Below are positions 43,301 through 51,739 of a DNA stretch of 64,000 nucleotides, piece by piece. The notes under the pieces were generated by a model that was not told the DNA's origin, ran no database searches, and saw nothing but the letters and a program-made list of their open reading frames with translations. Source of the stretch: JAWLHK01 sp041690355 [NCBI: bacterium] (lineage in GTDB: Bacteria; J088; JAWLBW01); assembly GCA_041690355.1 (NCBI GenBank), contig JAWLHK010000008.1:62001-126000 (forward strand), written 5' to 3'. A program made the position numbers and the translations under genes. Every line of letters starts with the position of its first letter. Positions within the stretch are counted from its first letter, which is position 1.

Positions 43301-46067
43301 CGGCATCGCCGACGACGAAGAAGTCGTCGCGGGCGCCGATGGTTACGTCACTGATCCGCTCCGCAAGGACACGGATGGCGACGGTCTGCTCGACGGCGAA
43401 GAGGTCACGGCCGGTTCCGACGGCTACGTTACCGATCCCAATGCGGTCGACAGTGACGGCGACGGGCTGAGCGACGGGCTGGAAGCGTCGCACGGCACGA
43501 ATCCGAACGCGGCCGACAGCGACGGCGACGGGTTGGACGACCGTGCGGAACTGTACGTACACGGCACTGATCCGCTGAACGTGGATACGGACCGTGACGG
43601 CGCGACCGACTACGCGGAACTGCGCACGCTGCGCACGGATCCGCTCGCCCGTGACAGCGACGGCGACGGCGTGTGGGACTATGCCGAAACGGCGACGACG
43701 GCGACCAACCCGCTGCTGCCGGATACCGACGGCGACGGCCTGACCGACGGCGAGGAGACCGGACGCGACGGAAACCCGAACGACTACACGCCGGGTATCG
43801 ACACCAATCCGAACAACGTCGACACCGATGACGGCGGCGTCATCGACGGTCTTGAAGTCGAACTGTACGGCACGAACCCGCTCGACGAGTCCGACGATCC
43901 GATCGACAGCGATCGGGACGGTCTCACCGACTGGGACGAGCCGAACGTCTACGGCACCGACCCCTTCGATCCCGACACCGATCACGATGGCCTCAAGGAC
44001 GGCGTCGAGATTGCGCTCGGAACGAACCCACTCGCGCCGGATACCGACGGCGACGGCCTCATCGACACCGAAGAAGTGTATGCCCACAGCAGCGATCCGC
44101 TGGTGGCCGACACCGATGAAGACGGCCTCACCGACGGCGAAGAGATCTACACCTACGGCACGCTGGTGCGTGTGGCCGACAGCGACCGCGACGGCATCCT
44201 CGACGGCGACGAAGTGAATGTCCACAACACAGATCCGATGCGCGCCGACACGGACGGCGACCGTATCGGCGATGGGCGTGAGCTCGAGCTGAAGACCAAC
44301 CCGCTTCACGTCGACAGCGACGGCGACGGTGTCGAAGACGGTGACGAAGTATTCTTCGTGCTCACCGATCCGGCCAACCCCGACACCGACGGCGACCGGA
44401 TCAGCGACGGCGAAGAACTGCGGCGCCGTACCGATCCGCTCGTGGCCGACAGCGACGGCGACGGCGACAGCGACGGCAAGGAAGTCGCCCAGGGAACCGA
44501 TCCGCTCGACAGCGATCGCGACGCAATTGCCGCGGGCGGCGGGGGCGGATGCGCCACGGCGCAGGGGGGCGACGGGCTGCTGTGGCTCCTTCTTCCACTC
44601 GCGGTGTTCTGGCTGCGCAACCGCCAGGCTTCGCGCGGGCTCGCGGTCGTAACGGCGGCACTTCTGCTCTCGGCACAACCGGCCGCGGCGCAGCAGATCC
44701 ACATCGGCGCACACGACAGCCATACCTTCCACCTCCGGGAAGATGCCGGCAAGTTCATCACGACGCAGGACAGCACCACGCTGCCCCAGTTCGGCCTGGT
44801 GGGCGGCGTCGGGGTGGACTACGCGGGCGATCTTCTCGTGGTGCGCGAGTTCACCAACGTGAAGCGTGGGGTGCTCGGCGACGTCTTCACGGCGACGCCG
44901 GCGCTCTCCTTCGGTCTGCTCGACTGGCTGCAGCTGAGCGCCGCGTTCCCCTACCACATGTATGTGGAATACAGCCGCCCCGACGTCGAGGCGTTCAAGA
45001 CGAGCAACTATCCGGGCGACCTGCGGCTTGCGGCCAAGGCGCGCATTCTCGATCGCCGGGAAAAGCCGGTGGGCCTTGCGGCGCGATTTGCCGTGAACCC
45101 GCCGACGGGGCGTGAAGATCGGTACCTGGGCAACCGGGGCGAGGAGTACGTGCTCGACGCCATCGTCGATGCCGATATCGGCGGCCGGCTCTACCTGGGC
45201 GCCAACATCGGATACAACCTGCGTCCGGCCTTTGAGGTGCCGGAATACGTGATCGACGATCAGCTGACCTATGCGGCGGCCGCGAACTTCGCGTTCACCG
45301 AGTCGCTCGAATTCATCGCCGACATCTACGGAAGCACGCCGGTGAATCATTTTTTCGACGGCACGTCCGGCAATCCGCTCGAGGGCACCCTGGGCCTGCG
45401 CGGTTACTTTGACAGCGGCTACATTCTCTCGGCCGGCGTCGGCCGCGGCTTGACCTCGGGCCTCGGCGCACCGCCGTGGAGGGTTTTCGCCTCGCTGCAG
45501 TTCCAGTATCCGGTCAGCATCCGCGACCGCGACTCCGACGGCATTCTCGACGGCGACGACCAGTGTCCGAGCAGCCCCGAAGACATCGACGGCTTCGAAG
45601 ACAACGACGGCTGCCCCGATCCGGACCACGATGGCGACGGCATCCCCAACGAATCCGACGTCTGCCCCATGCAGGCTGAAGACATGGACGGCTTCGAAGA
45701 TCAGGACGGCTGCCCCGATGTCGACAACGACAAGGACGGCATCTTTGACGCCGACGACAAGTGCCCGCTCGAGGCCGAGACGGTCAACGGGTTCGAGGAT
45801 GAGGACGGCTGCCCCGACGTGGTCGAAAGCAAGGTGACGGGCAAGGTCGTCGATGCGGCGACGGAGGCGCCCCTCTCGGGCTCGCTGCGCACCGAGCCGT
45901 CGGATCAGGAGCTTTCGTTTACCGAGGGCACCTTCACGGTGGCGCTCCCCGAACCGGGCGTGCACCAGTTCCACATCCGGGTCGACGGGTACCGCGAGCA
46001 GACTGTGCGCTACCGCATCGGACCCGGGCAGTCGCTCAACATCAGCGTTCGCATGGAGCGTGAGTAA
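40314..46067 (+). CDS. Giant surface protein: Ca-binding TSP3-like stalk with CTERM-like tail fused to an outer-membrane barrel
   Basis: 1917 aa. Residues 1-44 are a signal peptide ([20 protein letters not shown] then AA). Residues about 45-1402 are some fifty to sixty repeats, mostly 23 residues, of the form [20 protein letters not shown]; the Asp ladder is a calcium-binding thrombospondin-3-like pattern. Residues 1403-1435 are GGGGGCATA, a hydrophobic helix [13 protein letters not shown] and RNR, like MYXO-CTERM/JDVT-CTERM sorting tails. Ten residues later comes a second export-signal-like segment [20 protein letters not shown], then a barrel-like domain (about 1465-1735) resembling the barrel of myxobacterial OmpA/TSP3 proteins, then three TSP3 units with Cys ([20 protein letters not shown]) and a carboxypeptidase-regulatory-like end. 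No stop or frameshift separates the halves. Confidence 0.88.
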   Translation: MGRNRQPSDAEYVRFSSSLRGISIWALPLVLLVSLVLSATPALAADTDSDGMDDDWELLHFGDLSRDGFGDEDFDGLTDLDEYYEFTDPNNPDTDGDGLTDGDEVLTYLTNRLIADTDGDGLNDGDEVNTYLTDPLDNDTDGDGLWDGDEVNTYSTSPLVADTDGDGLNDGAEVNTYGTDPTLADTEGDGLSDGAEVNTYGTDPTLVDTDGDGLGDGDEVNTFTTNPLLADTDGDGLDDGLEVVFYNTDPLDVDTDNDNLTDGDEVNVYGSDPLSADTDGDGLNDGAEVNLYGSDLTLTDTDGDGMSDSYEVQYGFDPTFDDASDDFDGDGLTNVQESVAGTDPRKADTDIDGLDDGEEAAVGIDGYVTNPNNPDTDGDGASDYAEFVAGTDPTDPNSGGLGSSLVDTDADGLSDAFEDTNGNGTYEAAADFADLTTSDTDTDGLSDYQEANVFGTSPKLADTDGDTLSDYAEVFTHGTNPLVSDTDGDGVSDGVEIANGTNPKLADSDFDGLTDGQEAGLGTNPLAADSDNGGIPDGEEIRLGLDPTLAADDATMLDRDGDGVPDAVELVDGTDPLDADSDGDGLTDGEEKQHGSNPLSSDTDGDGLRDDQEVRVYATWVTAPDSDLDTLLDGVEVLTYGTDPLRADTDGDGIADAEEVVAGADGYVTDPLDKDTDKDGLSDLEETTLGADGYLTNPLNVDSDAGGIWDAEEARDGTNPNDVADDVIDSDGDGLTDWNEANVHATNPRNPDSDGDGLNDAQEIYGYGSNPNAGDTDGDGLGDFQEVTVYNTDPTRADTDSDALTDDEEVIQLGTNPVTNDTDKDGLLDYAEVVTHTTDPKAADSDGDGLTDGEEVLTYGTNPLSVDSDNGGVWDADELRTTTARPVATDPNDPSDDPIDSDNDGLSDWNEVNVHNTNPNAADSDNDGLADAREIYGYGSNPNLADTDGDGLNDHDEAVVYGTDPTLADTDGDTLSDFVELRTHATDPLRVDTDNDGIADDEEVVAGADGYVTDPLRKDTDGDGLLDGEEVTAGSDGYVTDPNAVDSDGDGLSDGLEASHGTNPNAADSDGDGLDDRAELYVHGTDPLNVDTDRDGATDYAELRTLRTDPLARDSDGDGVWDYAETATTATNPLLPDTDGDGLTDGEETGRDGNPNDYTPGIDTNPNNVDTDDGGVIDGLEVELYGTNPLDESDDPIDSDRDGLTDWDEPNVYGTDPFDPDTDHDGLKDGVEIALGTNPLAPDTDGDGLIDTEEVYAHSSDPLVADTDEDGLTDGEEIYTYGTLVRVADSDRDGILDGDEVNVHNTDPMRADTDGDRIGDGRELELKTNPLHVDSDGDGVEDGDEVFFVLTDPANPDTDGDRISDGEELRRRTDPLVADSDGDGDSDGKEVAQGTDPLDSDRDAIAAGGGGGCATAQGGDGLLWLLLPLAVFWLRNRQASRGLAVVTAALLLSAQPAAAQQIHIGAHDSHTFHLREDAGKFITTQDSTTLPQFGLVGGVGVDYAGDLLVVREFTNVKRGVLGDVFTATPALSFGLLDWLQLSAAFPYHMYVEYSRPDVEAFKTSNYPGDLRLAAKARILDRREKPVGLAARFAVNPPTGREDRYLGNRGEEYVLDAIVDADIGGRLYLGANIGYNLRPAFEVPEYVIDDQLTYAAAANFAFTESLEFIADIYGSTPVNHFFDGTSGNPLEGTLGLRGYFDSGYILSAGVGRGLTSGLGAPPWRVFASLQFQYPVSIRDRDSDGILDGDDQCPSSPEDIDGFEDNDGCPDPDHDGDGIPNESDVCPMQAEDMDGFEDQDGCPDVDNDKDGIFDADDKCPLEAETVNGFEDEDGCPDVVESKVTGKVVDAATEAPLSGSLRTEPSDQELSFTEGTFTVALPEPGVHQFHIRVDGYREQTVRYRIGPGQSLNISVRMERE

Positions 46068-47158
46068 TGGAAATCAGGATGTCTACGACGTTTCGGTGCG
46101 GCGCCCTGTGTGTGGCTGCGCTAGTCGCTGCGCTCGCGCCGGCGACCGCGATCGCCGAGACGGGGCAGGAGTCGGAGGAGCGGGAGCCGGCAACCTATAC
46201 GGTCAAGCGCGGCGATTCGCTCTCGAAGATCTCGGCGCGCGAGCTCTGGCGCGTGCTCTGGTACCTCAACCGCGACACCATCGACAATCCCGATCGCATC
46301 GAGCCCGGGATGGTACTGCGCATGCCGTCGGAATTCAGTCAGGTAGACCTGGTGGTCGCCGAACGCAGGACCGACTCGGTGCGCGTGCTCTTTGCTGAAG
46401 AGAAGGATGCCCGGTTCTACCTGCCCCGGCAGCAGGGGGTCGTGCCCCTGACGACAGGACAGAGCGTGATGGAGTTCGGGACCCTCGAGGTGCTGCAGGG
46501 CCCGGTTCGTCTCAAGCTCGCCGACGACTCGGAGATTACGCTCTACAGCGACACGGTTCTCGAATTCGGCGGCGTGATGGTGCGGGAGCAGGGCAGGACG
46601 ACGCGCACCCTGACGCTGAAGAGCGGCCGCGCGCGGTTTGCGCTCATCGGGCGGCCCGATGAAGCGGCGCGGCTCGACGTGCATACGCCGGCGGCCGTCC
46701 TCTCGCCGCGCAGCCGGGAGTTCGATGTCGCCATCGCCGGCAAGGAAACGTTTGCGGGCGTGTTTGACGGCTCACTCGAAGTCGTCTCGAATGCGCAGAG
46801 CGGATCGTTCTCCGCAGGTTCGGGCGTGCGCGTTCCGGTCACGGGTTCGCCGATGACCCGGCTGGTTCTTCCCGAGGCTCCGCAATTGGCAGAGCCGAGC
46901 GGCATCTCGGGGCATCAGGTGCGTTTCGCCTGGCAGCCCGCTGCGGGGGCCGAGGCCTATTTCATTCGCATCGCGCGCGATGCGGCCATGACCGACATCG
47001 TCTTCACCGGGCGGGTGGGCCCCGAGGGGAACTTCGAGCTCGAGCTGCGTAACGAAGGCGACTACTACTGGACCGTCGAGTCGCTGGCGGGCGAGCATCT
47101 CCATTCTAAAGCGCCCTCGCCGCGCCGCTTCCAGGTGCGCGGGAGCGTGGTGCGCTGA
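46067..47158 (+). CDS. Secreted LysM + FecR-domain protein
   Basis: 363 aa; ATG 46067 overlaps the previous stop by one base (TAATG), with a second ATG at 46079 as alternative. Signal peptide FRCGALCVAALVAALAPATA then IAE. A LysM repeat (YTVKRGDSLSKISARELW ... IEPGMVLRMPS) binds peptidoglycan. A FecR-type beta domain follows (GPVRLKLADDSEITLYSDT, FDVAIAGKETFAGVFDGSLE), then an Fn3-like end (VRFAWQPAAGAEAYFIRIAR). The tight coupling to the giant gene suggests it ties that surface protein to the cell wall or to a periplasmic partner (inference). A strong terminator follows. Confidence 0.88.
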   Translation: MEIRMSTTFRCGALCVAALVAALAPATAIAETGQESEEREPATYTVKRGDSLSKISARELWRVLWYLNRDTIDNPDRIEPGMVLRMPSEFSQVDLVVAERRTDSVRVLFAEEKDARFYLPRQQGVVPLTTGQSVMEFGTLEVLQGPVRLKLADDSEITLYSDTVLEFGGVMVREQGRTTRTLTLKSGRARFALIGRPDEAARLDVHTPAAVLSPRSREFDVAIAGKETFAGVFDGSLEVVSNAQSGSFSAGSGVRVPVTGSPMTRLVLPEAPQLAEPSGISGHQVRFAWQPAAGAEAYFIRIARDAAMTDIVFTGRVGPEGNFELELRNEGDYYWTVESLAGEHLHSKAPSPRRFQVRGSVVR

Positions 47159-47182
47159 GCGCCGGCACGGTCTCTGAATTTC

Positions 47183-47217
47183 AAGGGCGGTCCTCGAAAA
47201 GGATCGCCCTTTTTCTT
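47183..47217 (+). terminator. Terminator of the LysM/FecR gene
   Basis: AAGGGCGGTCC pairs with GGATCGCCCTT (one bulge-like mismatch) across a TCGAAAA loop, followed by TTTTCTTT. Confidence 0.85.
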
Positions 47218-47228
47218 TGTGCGGACGC

Positions 47229-47262
47229 AAAAAAAGGGGACCCCCGAGGTGAGGGTCCCCCT
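47229..47262 (-). terminator. Terminator of the peroxiredoxin gene
   Basis: On the minus strand GGGGGACCC pairs with GGGTCCCC across a short loop and is followed by a seven-T run. A close copy lies at 39775-39808. Confidence 0.88.
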
Positions 47263-47284
47263 TCGTTTCTCCCTGCCCAGAAAA

Positions 47285-47926
47285 TCAGACGGCCGACTTC
47301 GGCTGCGGCGTGATGCGCAGATAGGGCTTGAGCGCCTTCCACCCTTCGGGGAAGCGCTTCTTCGCTTCTTCGTCCGACAGCGCCGGCACAATGATGACGT
47401 CTTCGCCGTGCTGCCAGTTCACGGGGGTGGCCACGCTGTGTTTCGCCGTCAGCTGCAGCGAGTCGATCACGCGCAGGATCTCCTGAAAGTTGCGCCCCGT
47501 GCTCGCCGGGTAGGTGATCGTCAGCTTGACCTTCTTGTCGGGGCCGATGATGAAGACCGAGCGCACGGTGAGCGTGTCGTTGGCGTTCGGATGGATCATG
47601 CCGTACAGATTGGAAACCGTCCGGTCGGGGTCGGCCAGCAGCGGATAGTTGAGCGCGTGACCCTGCGTCTCGGCGATGTCGCCGATCCAGCCCTGGTGGC
47701 TTTCGAGTGAATCGACGCTCAGACCGAGCACCTTCACGCCGCGCTTGTCGAACTCGCCCTTGAGGCGGGCGACCTCGCCGAGCTCCGTGGTACAGACCGG
47801 GGTGAAATCCTTCGGATGTGAGAACAGGACCGCCCAGCTCCCCTCGATGTGCTTGTGGAACTCGATGCGGCCATCCGTGGAGTCGGCGGTGAAGTCGGGC
47901 GCCGTGTCCCCCAGTTGCAGTGCCAT
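47285..47926 (-). CDS. 1-Cys peroxiredoxin (Prx6/AhpC-like)
   Basis: 213 aa. The catalytic site is FSHPKDFTPVCTTELGEVAR, with the peroxidatic Cys in PVCTTE, and the Prx6-type C-terminal arm is present ([17 protein letters not shown] and [17 protein letters not shown]). The resolving Cys of AhpC is absent, as in the Prx6 subfamily. It reduces hydrogen and alkyl peroxides with an external thiol, possibly glutathione made by gshA-gshB. A TTGACA box on the minus strand at 48017-48012 with a weaker TTATCG at 47994-47989 may be its promoter. A decayed second copy lies 7.4 kb to the left. Confidence 0.93.
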   Translation of the reverse strand: MALQLGDTAPDFTADSTDGRIEFHKHIEGSWAVLFSHPKDFTPVCTTELGEVARLKGEFDKRGVKVLGLSVDSLESHQGWIGDIAETQGHALNYPLLADPDRTVSNLYGMIHPNANDTLTVRSVFIIGPDKKVKLTITYPASTGRNFQEILRVIDSLQLTAKHSVATPVNWQHGEDVIIVPALSDEEAKKRFPEGWKALKPYLRITPQPKSAV

Positions 47927-47988
47927 GAGAAAGGTCTCCGTGAGAAAGGTTCATGTCCAGGCCGTCCGGACAACGGCGGACGAGTCCA

Positions 47989-48017
47989 CGATAACCAATC
48001 TACACAGCACATGTCAA
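47989..48017 (-). promoter_or_regulatory. Possible peroxiredoxin promoter
   Basis: TTGACA (48017-48012), 17 bp, TTATCG (47994-47989) on the minus strand. The -35 is perfect and the -10 is poor. Confidence 0.4.
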
Positions 48018-48160
48018 GTAAATAGACTAAAAGACGACCTATTGTATGCAAAACGTGAACACAAGGGGCGGGGCAGAGAACGCAATCCACACGAATCGGG
48101 TCGGATTCCACGCTTTCCGGCCACGGGCGGGTCCGGAGTGGAGCCGGAAATGAATGGCCG

Positions 48161-49174
48161 TCAGGCCGCGGCCCGGCGGGTTCCGGCGCGCGCGGCCGCG
48201 ACCAGTGCGCCGAGGGTGAGGGCGCTGCGCACGGGGTGCAGGCGCATGGCGGTGTACAGGCTGGTTCGGGAGACGTGCCCGGGATAGCCGCCGCGAACCT
48301 CGCCTTCGCTCCTCGGGGCGGAATAGAGGCCGTCGTCGGGAACCGGCGGTTCGCCCTTGCGGACCTGCTGGCGGAACATGCTGCGCTTCATGATCCGATC
48401 GGTCGTGCGTGGGAACAGCTTGTCCATCCAGACGAGCGCGGTCGCGAAGCCGCCGACCTTGACGTCGCGAACCGGATGCCCGGCACAGCGGAGAATGGCG
48501 CGCGCCACGACTTCGGGCGCGTAGTAGGGGGGAGGGATGATCGCCTTGGATTCCAGAAAGTTCCGCGCATGGTGCGGATAGGGGGTATCGATCGTTCCAG
48601 GGGCGACAAGCGTGATCGCGACGGGCAGGCGCTCCTTCTCGATCTCCATGCGCAGAGCCTCGCTGAAGGCCTTGACGGCATGCTTGCTTGCGACGTAGGT
48701 TCCCTGGAGCGGAACCGCCCGGTACGAGAGCACACTGCCGATGTTGATAATCGTTCCGCCGCGCGTGCCCAGATACTCGAGGGCGATCAGCGAACCATGC
48801 ACGACGCCCCAGAAGTTCACGTCGAACAGTCGGCGCTCGTCTTCGAGCGGAACGTCTTCGAGCCGCCCGAAAATCGTGACGCCCGCGTTATTGACCCACG
48901 TGTCGAATCCGCCGAACTCCTCGAGGGCCGTGCGTGCGATCTCCTCCACGTCCTCGCGTCGCGCGACGTCGGCTTTGACCCAGGTGGCCTCGCCCCCCAT
49001 GGCGTGGATGCGCCCGCAGATTTCCTGCAGTTCCTTTTCATTGCGCGAGGCCAGCACAAGACGCGCGCCGCGTGCGGCAGCCAGACATGCGGTGGCCAGG
49101 CCGATGCCGCTCGTGGCGCCGGTGATGACGATGACCTGGTCGCGCACGCGCTTTTTCCGGTTACGCAGACCCAT
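48161..49174 (-). CDS. Short-chain dehydrogenase (SDR) with C-terminal extension, paralogue 1
   Basis: 337 aa from the ATG at 49174. NAD(P) site VITGATSGIGLATACLAAAR, NNAGVTIFGR, the catalytic Ser in INIGSVLSYRA and Y-x3-K in YVASKHAVKAFSEALR are all intact. An extra 80 residues follow the core and end in a hydrophobic, Arg/Ala-rich tail (SALTLGALVAAARAGTRRA). It overlaps the next upstream SDR gene by 14 bp and is about half identical to it. Oxidises or reduces an alcohol/ketone; substrate unknown, with lipid alcohols being plausible here. Confidence 0.9.
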   Translation of the reverse strand: MGLRNRKKRVRDQVIVITGATSGIGLATACLAAARGARLVLASRNEKELQEICGRIHAMGGEATWVKADVARREDVEEIARTALEEFGGFDTWVNNAGVTIFGRLEDVPLEDERRLFDVNFWGVVHGSLIALEYLGTRGGTIINIGSVLSYRAVPLQGTYVASKHAVKAFSEALRMEIEKERLPVAITLVAPGTIDTPYPHHARNFLESKAIIPPPYYAPEVVARAILRCAGHPVRDVKVGGFATALVWMDKLFPRTTDRIMKRSMFRQQVRKGEPPVPDDGLYSAPRSEGEVRGGYPGHVSRTSLYTAMRLHPVRSALTLGALVAAARAGTRRAAA

Positions 49175-50207
49175 GAACCCTCTCCTGTCGGTTCCGTTTT
49201 CGCTGTCTGAGCGCGGCGGCGCCCACGCCGGCGCCGGCCGTGGCGGCGAGCAACCCGCCCGCGGCATACGGATGCATGAGCACACTGTTATAGACGCTGT
49301 GGCGGAGCACGAAGCGTCCTTTCGCGGATTCCGTACGCGCATGGCGGTTCATGCGCGTGTGCAGCGCGTCGCTTTCGCGCGGCGGCCCCTTGGCCTTCTG
49401 CATGTTCCACATGAACTGCTCCAGCAGTTTGTCCGACAGCGCGGGCAGGAATTTCTCCCCCAGCTCGGCGGCGAGGCCCACGACGCCGATCGTGAACGAG
49501 CGGCGCGGATGTTCGGCGCAGAAGAGGATGCCGCGCGCCGCCACCTCCGGCGCGTAGAGCGGCGGCGGCAGCTGCGCGCGATCGGCCATGATGTTCTTCG
49601 AGTGGGCGGGAATCGGCGTCGCGATCGCCGCCGGGCGGATGACCGTGACGACGACGGGCGCGCCGTCTTTCTCGAGCTCCATGCGCAGGGCGTCGGAGTA
49701 GCCTTGGACGGCGTGCTTCGTCGCCCCGTAGATTCCCTGCAGCGGAACGGATCGCGAGGAGAGCACGCTGCCGATATTGATCAGGGCGCCGCCGCGCAAA
49801 CGCAGATGCGGAAGCGCTGCCCGGCAGCCGTTGACCACCCCCCAGTAATTCACATCGAAGATACGGCGCATGTCGACGGGCTCGTTCTCGGCCAGCTTAC
49901 CGAACAGGTGGATCCCCGCGTTGTTGATCCACGTATCGAAACCCCCGTACCGGCGGATCGCGAACTGCGCCAGTGCGCGCATGGCGTCTGCATCGGCGAC
50001 GTCGGCCCGGAAAGCGGCCGCCTCTCCGCCGGTAGCTCGGACCATCCCCAGCGCTTCGTCGAGCTCGGTGTGGTTGTTCGAATTCAGCACGACGCGCGCG
50101 CCTCGCTTCGCGGCCAGGCAGGCAGTGGCGAGCCCGATGCCGCTCGAAGCGCCGGTGATGACGAGCGTCTGGTCGCGAAGGGGCTTGAGATGGACGGAAA
50201 CGCGCAT
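49161..50207 (-). CDS. Short-chain dehydrogenase (SDR) with C-terminal extension, paralogue 2
   Basis: 348 aa. NAD(P) loop VITGASSGIGLATACLAAKR, NNAGIHLFGK, Ser in INIGSVLSSRS, and the YGATKHAVQGYSDALR Tyr-Lys pair. It shares the long C-terminal extension with its neighbour (HPYAAGGLLAATAGAGVGAA), a hydrophobic end that could hold the enzyme at a membrane. A tandem duplication produced the pair. It is preceded by an array of heptamer and 10-bp repeats rather than a recognisable promoter. Confidence 0.9.
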   Translation of the reverse strand: MRVSVHLKPLRDQTLVITGASSGIGLATACLAAKRGARVVLNSNNHTELDEALGMVRATGGEAAAFRADVADADAMRALAQFAIRRYGGFDTWINNAGIHLFGKLAENEPVDMRRIFDVNYWGVVNGCRAALPHLRLRGGALINIGSVLSSRSVPLQGIYGATKHAVQGYSDALRMELEKDGAPVVVTVIRPAAIATPIPAHSKNIMADRAQLPPPLYAPEVAARGILFCAEHPRRSFTIGVVGLAAELGEKFLPALSDKLLEQFMWNMQKAKGPPRESDALHTRMNRHARTESAKGRFVLRHSVYNSVLMHPYAAGGLLAATAGAGVGAAALRQRKRNRQERVHGSA

Positions 50208-50216
50208 GGGAATTTG

Positions 50217-50290
50217 CGATTTACGATTTACGATTGACCATTGACGATTTGCGACGACGATTTGCGACGATTTGCGACGATTTGCCGGAC
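50217..50290. repeat. Heptamer array running into 10-bp tandem repeats
   Basis: GATTTAC/GATTGAC-type 7-bp units followed by about four tandem copies of GACGATTTGC (50257-50288). Confidence 0.75.
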
Positions 50291-50372
50291 GATTACGGAG
50301 ATCCTGCGGGCTCGGGCGTAGGAACAGAAGGGCGACGAATGGCTGAGCAGGCGCGAAGGGAGTGACGAGTCA

Positions 50373-50552
50373 GGACAATTTACGATCTACAATTTACGAT
50401 TGACGATTTGACGGCAAGGACGCCAGACCGACGGCTGGAGACAGATGACTGCCCGCTCCGTTGGACAATTTACGATCTACAATTTACGATTGACGATTTG
50501 ACGGCAAGGACGCCAGACTGACGACTGGAGACAGATGACTGCCCGCTCCGTT
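50373..50552. repeat. 90-bp tandem duplication of a heptamer-rich block
   Basis: 50373-50462 and 50463-50552 are the same 90-bp sequence with only two differences visible (CCGACGGCTGG against CTGACGACTGG). Each copy contains AATTTACG and GACGACTGGAGACAG-type heptamers. Confidence 0.88.
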
Positions 50553-50697
50553 CGTCCCGAGCTGACAGGCCGAAGCGGTAGCGAAGGCGGACAGCGAGGG
50601 GCCGGCATGAGTCCCGTGCGCCTGTCTCGCCGTCGCCGGAGCCTGTCCCGACCTAAGGGAGGGGCGCTACTGCCGGCCGTCGGCTCGACACGAACGG
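50548..50697. repeat. REPIN/MITE-like palindromic element, full copy
   Basis: 150 bp with terminal repeats CCGTTCGTCCCGAGCTGACA and GTCGGCTCGACACGAACGG, the opposite orientation to 10124-10252. The centre carries GTGCGCCTGTCTCGCCGTCG. GACTGAC-type heptamers (50698-50750) follow. Confidence 0.78.
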
Positions 50698-50863
50698 ATA
50701 CGGACCTCGGCAGACTGACGACTGAAGACTGCCGACTGACGCCCGACACAGCGAGCCCTTGATCTTGCCATCCGCCAATGGTACATTCAGGATAGTGACA
50801 TGGAGGGATAGCAGGCCCGGCGCCCGCTTCCCCTGCGGTCCGACAACCTGACGGAGTTTGCAT

Positions 50864-51694
50864 ATGGCTGCCGCCGCGACGCCCCTGATCCGGAACGTCC
50901 GTTTCCCCATCGGCGAGAAGACCCCGCGCTACTGGCATGGCGGCCGTCGATCCGTAAGCATCTTCTTCAGCGGCCTGTCCATCCTGTTTCCCGAAGGGGA
51001 GCGCTTCTTCATTCAGAGCGTAAAGAAAAACGCCCATCTCGTGAAGGATCCCGCGCTGCTCGCGCAGGTGAAGGCCTTCATGGGACAGGAGGGGATTCAC
51101 GGCCGCGAGCACGACAAGTACAACGAGATGCTCACGGAACAGGGCTACAGCGTGCCGCGCCTTGAGCGCGAAACGACCTTCCTGCTCAAGGTCGCCAAGC
51201 GGACCCTGTACCCCCGCGCCCAGCTCGCGGTGACCGCGGCGCTCGAACACTTCACCGCCATCCTTGCGAATTATCTGCTGCGGGATCCGAGCCTGCTCGA
51301 AGGGGCCGATCCCGACATGGCCGCCCTCTGGCGCTGGCATGCCGCCGAAGAGAGCGAGCACAAGGCGGTCGCCTGGGACGTATACGAAACCGCGGGCGGA
51401 CACTGGTTCGAGCGCACGTGGGTCATGCTCGTCGTGACCGGATTTTTTCTCGCGAAGATCGCCGAGCACCAGGTGGTCATGATGCGCGACGACGGCATAG
51501 CCGGCGATCTGGAGGAATGGCGCAAGCTGCTCCGATTCATGTATGTGGAACCGGGGAAGCTTCACCTCGTCGCCCTCGAGTGGCTTCAATACTTCCGCCC
51601 CGGCTTCCACCCGAACGATCTGGATGCGAACGCCCTGCTCGCGAAGTGGAAAGAAGACTTCGCGACGCTTCCCGAATACCGGCGCGCGAGCTGA
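50864..51694 (+). CDS. Metal-dependent hydrolase (PF10118-type), diiron-like
   Basis: 276 aa from the ATG at 50864; a TTG at 50858 is possible. The protein is helical with metal-ligand-like residues in QEGIHGREHDKYNEML, ALEHFTAILANYLL and WHAAEESEHKAVAWDVYE, a pattern typical of the metal-dependent hydrolase family and reminiscent of ferritin-like diiron proteins. Two helices (WVMLVVTGFFLAKIAEH) are hydrophobic. The reaction is not established. A MerR-type regulator follows 45 bp downstream on the same strand and probably controls the locus. Confidence 0.85.
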   Translation: MAAAATPLIRNVRFPIGEKTPRYWHGGRRSVSIFFSGLSILFPEGERFFIQSVKKNAHLVKDPALLAQVKAFMGQEGIHGREHDKYNEMLTEQGYSVPRLERETTFLLKVAKRTLYPRAQLAVTAALEHFTAILANYLLRDPSLLEGADPDMAALWRWHAAEESEHKAVAWDVYETAGGHWFERTWVMLVVTGFFLAKIAEHQVVMMRDDGIAGDLEEWRKLLRFMYVEPGKLHLVALEWLQYFRPGFHPNDLDANALLAKWKEDFATLPEYRRAS

Positions 51695-51739
51695 AGCTCT
51701 GCAAGCCAATCCGCTTCCTGATTCCCCACGGGAGAGTTC

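Noticed and set aside
40440-44520. CRISPR-like regular repeats
   Set aside because: The 69-bp period is a codon-level protein repeat with gradual divergence and no constant palindromic repeat or unrelated spacers; no cas gene is near.
40398-45974. An 1858-codon open frame on the minus strand opposite the giant gene
   Set aside because: The plus frame uses GAC, GGC and GAT in a rigid repeat, whose complement has no stops. The signal peptide, repeats and barrel all read on plus, and the antisense product is Val/Gly/Arg low-complexity with no domain.
39840-47280. Integrative element with integrase att sites
   Set aside because: The direct repeats at the two peroxiredoxin copies look like att-style duplication, but no integrase or transposase lies between them, so I report only a duplication.
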